Source of the DNA: Thermopetrobacter sp.
GTDB lineage: Bacteria > Pseudomonadota > Alphaproteobacteria > Rhizobiales > Aestuariivirgaceae
DNA: 7,732 nt
Assembly: GCA_011374735.1 (NCBI GenBank)
Contig: DRPD01000088.1
Location: 1 to 7,732 of the forward strand
Direction of reading: 5' to 3'
Under the pieces are notes generated by a model. That model searched no databases. It saw only the letters and a program-made list of their open reading frames with translations, and was not told where the DNA came from. Both the position numbers and the translations under genes were made by a program. How positions within the stretch are numbered: the stretch's first letter is position 1; each line of letters begins with the position of its first letter. Below are positions 7,493 through 7,732 of this stretch, in pieces.

Positions 7493-7732
7493 GCATGCCG
7501 AAAACGGAATCGTCACCACCGGGCCTGCTGGCCCGCCTGCGCCAGGCCTGGGCCGATCTCACCGGCGACGGCCACGGCAGGAGCGCCGACGCCGCCTGTG
7601 ACGCGCTGACGGAGATGAGCGCCGAACAGCGCCGGCTGGTGGACCGGCTCATCGCCTTCTCCGCCCAGCGGGTGGACGACGTGCTGGTGCCGCGCGCCGA
7701 CATCATCGCCGTGGAGGCGTCGTCATCGCTGC
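7489..7732 (+). CDS. CorC/YbeX (HlyC/CorC) family CBS-domain protein, 5' part
   Basis: Only the first 81 residues are inside the window; the gene runs off the right edge. The segment RVDDVLVPRADIIAVE (61-76) is the characteristic start of the CBS-domain region of the CorC/YbeX group (compare VRDVMVPR in the enterobacterial proteins). The first 60 residues are the usual polar linker with a helix (MSAEQRRLVDRLIAFS). There is no membrane segment in this part, so it is the cytosolic CorC form rather than the membrane-anchored CNNM form. The family is linked to magnesium/cobalt efflux and, as YbeX, to ribosome function. Its ATG overlaps the ybeY stop; a second ATG (7495) two codons later is an alternative start. 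Position after ybeY matches the miaB-ybeZ-ybeY-ybeX-lnt order, so lnt is the expected next gene. Confidence 0.88.
   Translation, partial: MSMPKTESSPPGLLARLRQAWADLTGDGHGRSADAACDALTEMSAEQRRLVDRLIAFSAQRVDDVLVPRADIIAVEASSSL

Overview
This 7.7 kb window is very GC-rich (by eye about two thirds G+C) with strongly GC-biased third codon positions. It looks like the chromosome of an alphaproteobacterium. Three things point there: the gene neighbourhood (J-domain protein, pdxH, fabI, histidine phosphatase), the alphaproteobacterial style of FabI and PhoH, and a palindromic intergenic repeat of the GTCATGCCCGG...CTTGT...CCGGGCAT type that is common in that class. The genus cannot be named from the sequence alone. 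I see no transposase, integrase, phage gene, CRISPR array, tRNA or rRNA.

Layout. Positions 1-215 hold the 3' end of an unrecognised gene, followed at 241-927 by a secreted RNase T2-family ribonuclease, both on the + strand. A 165-bp convergent intergenic region (928-1092) is mostly one composite inverted repeat, a head-to-head pair of REP-like palindromes around a third hairpin. On the minus strand come a C-terminal J-domain protein (1093-1704) with its own candidate promoter, then an EVE-domain protein (1840-2277) just downstream of pdxH (2291-2929). A 117-bp divergent region separates pdxH from a long + strand run: fabI (3047-3853), a histidine phosphatase overlapping fabI by one base, miaB (4504-5886), a PhoH/YbeZ ATPase gene (5957-6964), ybeY (6971-7492) and the 5' end of a CorC/YbeX gene (from 7489, running off the window).

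How the genes fit together. miaB-phoH(ybeZ)-ybeY-corC(ybeX) is the classic proteobacterial cluster for tRNA modification and for ribosome/RNA maturation, usually followed by lnt. Here it lies directly behind fabI (last step of fatty-acid elongation) and a small phosphatase, with gaps short enough that fabI through corC could be one transcript. pdxH (vitamin B6 salvage and synthesis) and the EVE gene form a two-gene unit in the other direction.

Most of the window is ordinary housekeeping sequence and I find no convincing new multi-gene system. The spots most worth a second look are: (i) the miaB-phoH junction, where an unannotated 24-codon reading frame is overlapped at both ends by its neighbours, a hairpin precedes the ribosome binding site, and phoH appears to start with TTG; (ii) the composite inverted repeat reaching the stop codon of the J-domain gene; (iii) the RNase T2 active site, where the usual Glu of the second catalytic motif is Gln; and (iv) three near-helically spaced CGTCA repeats upstream of the J-domain gene promoter.
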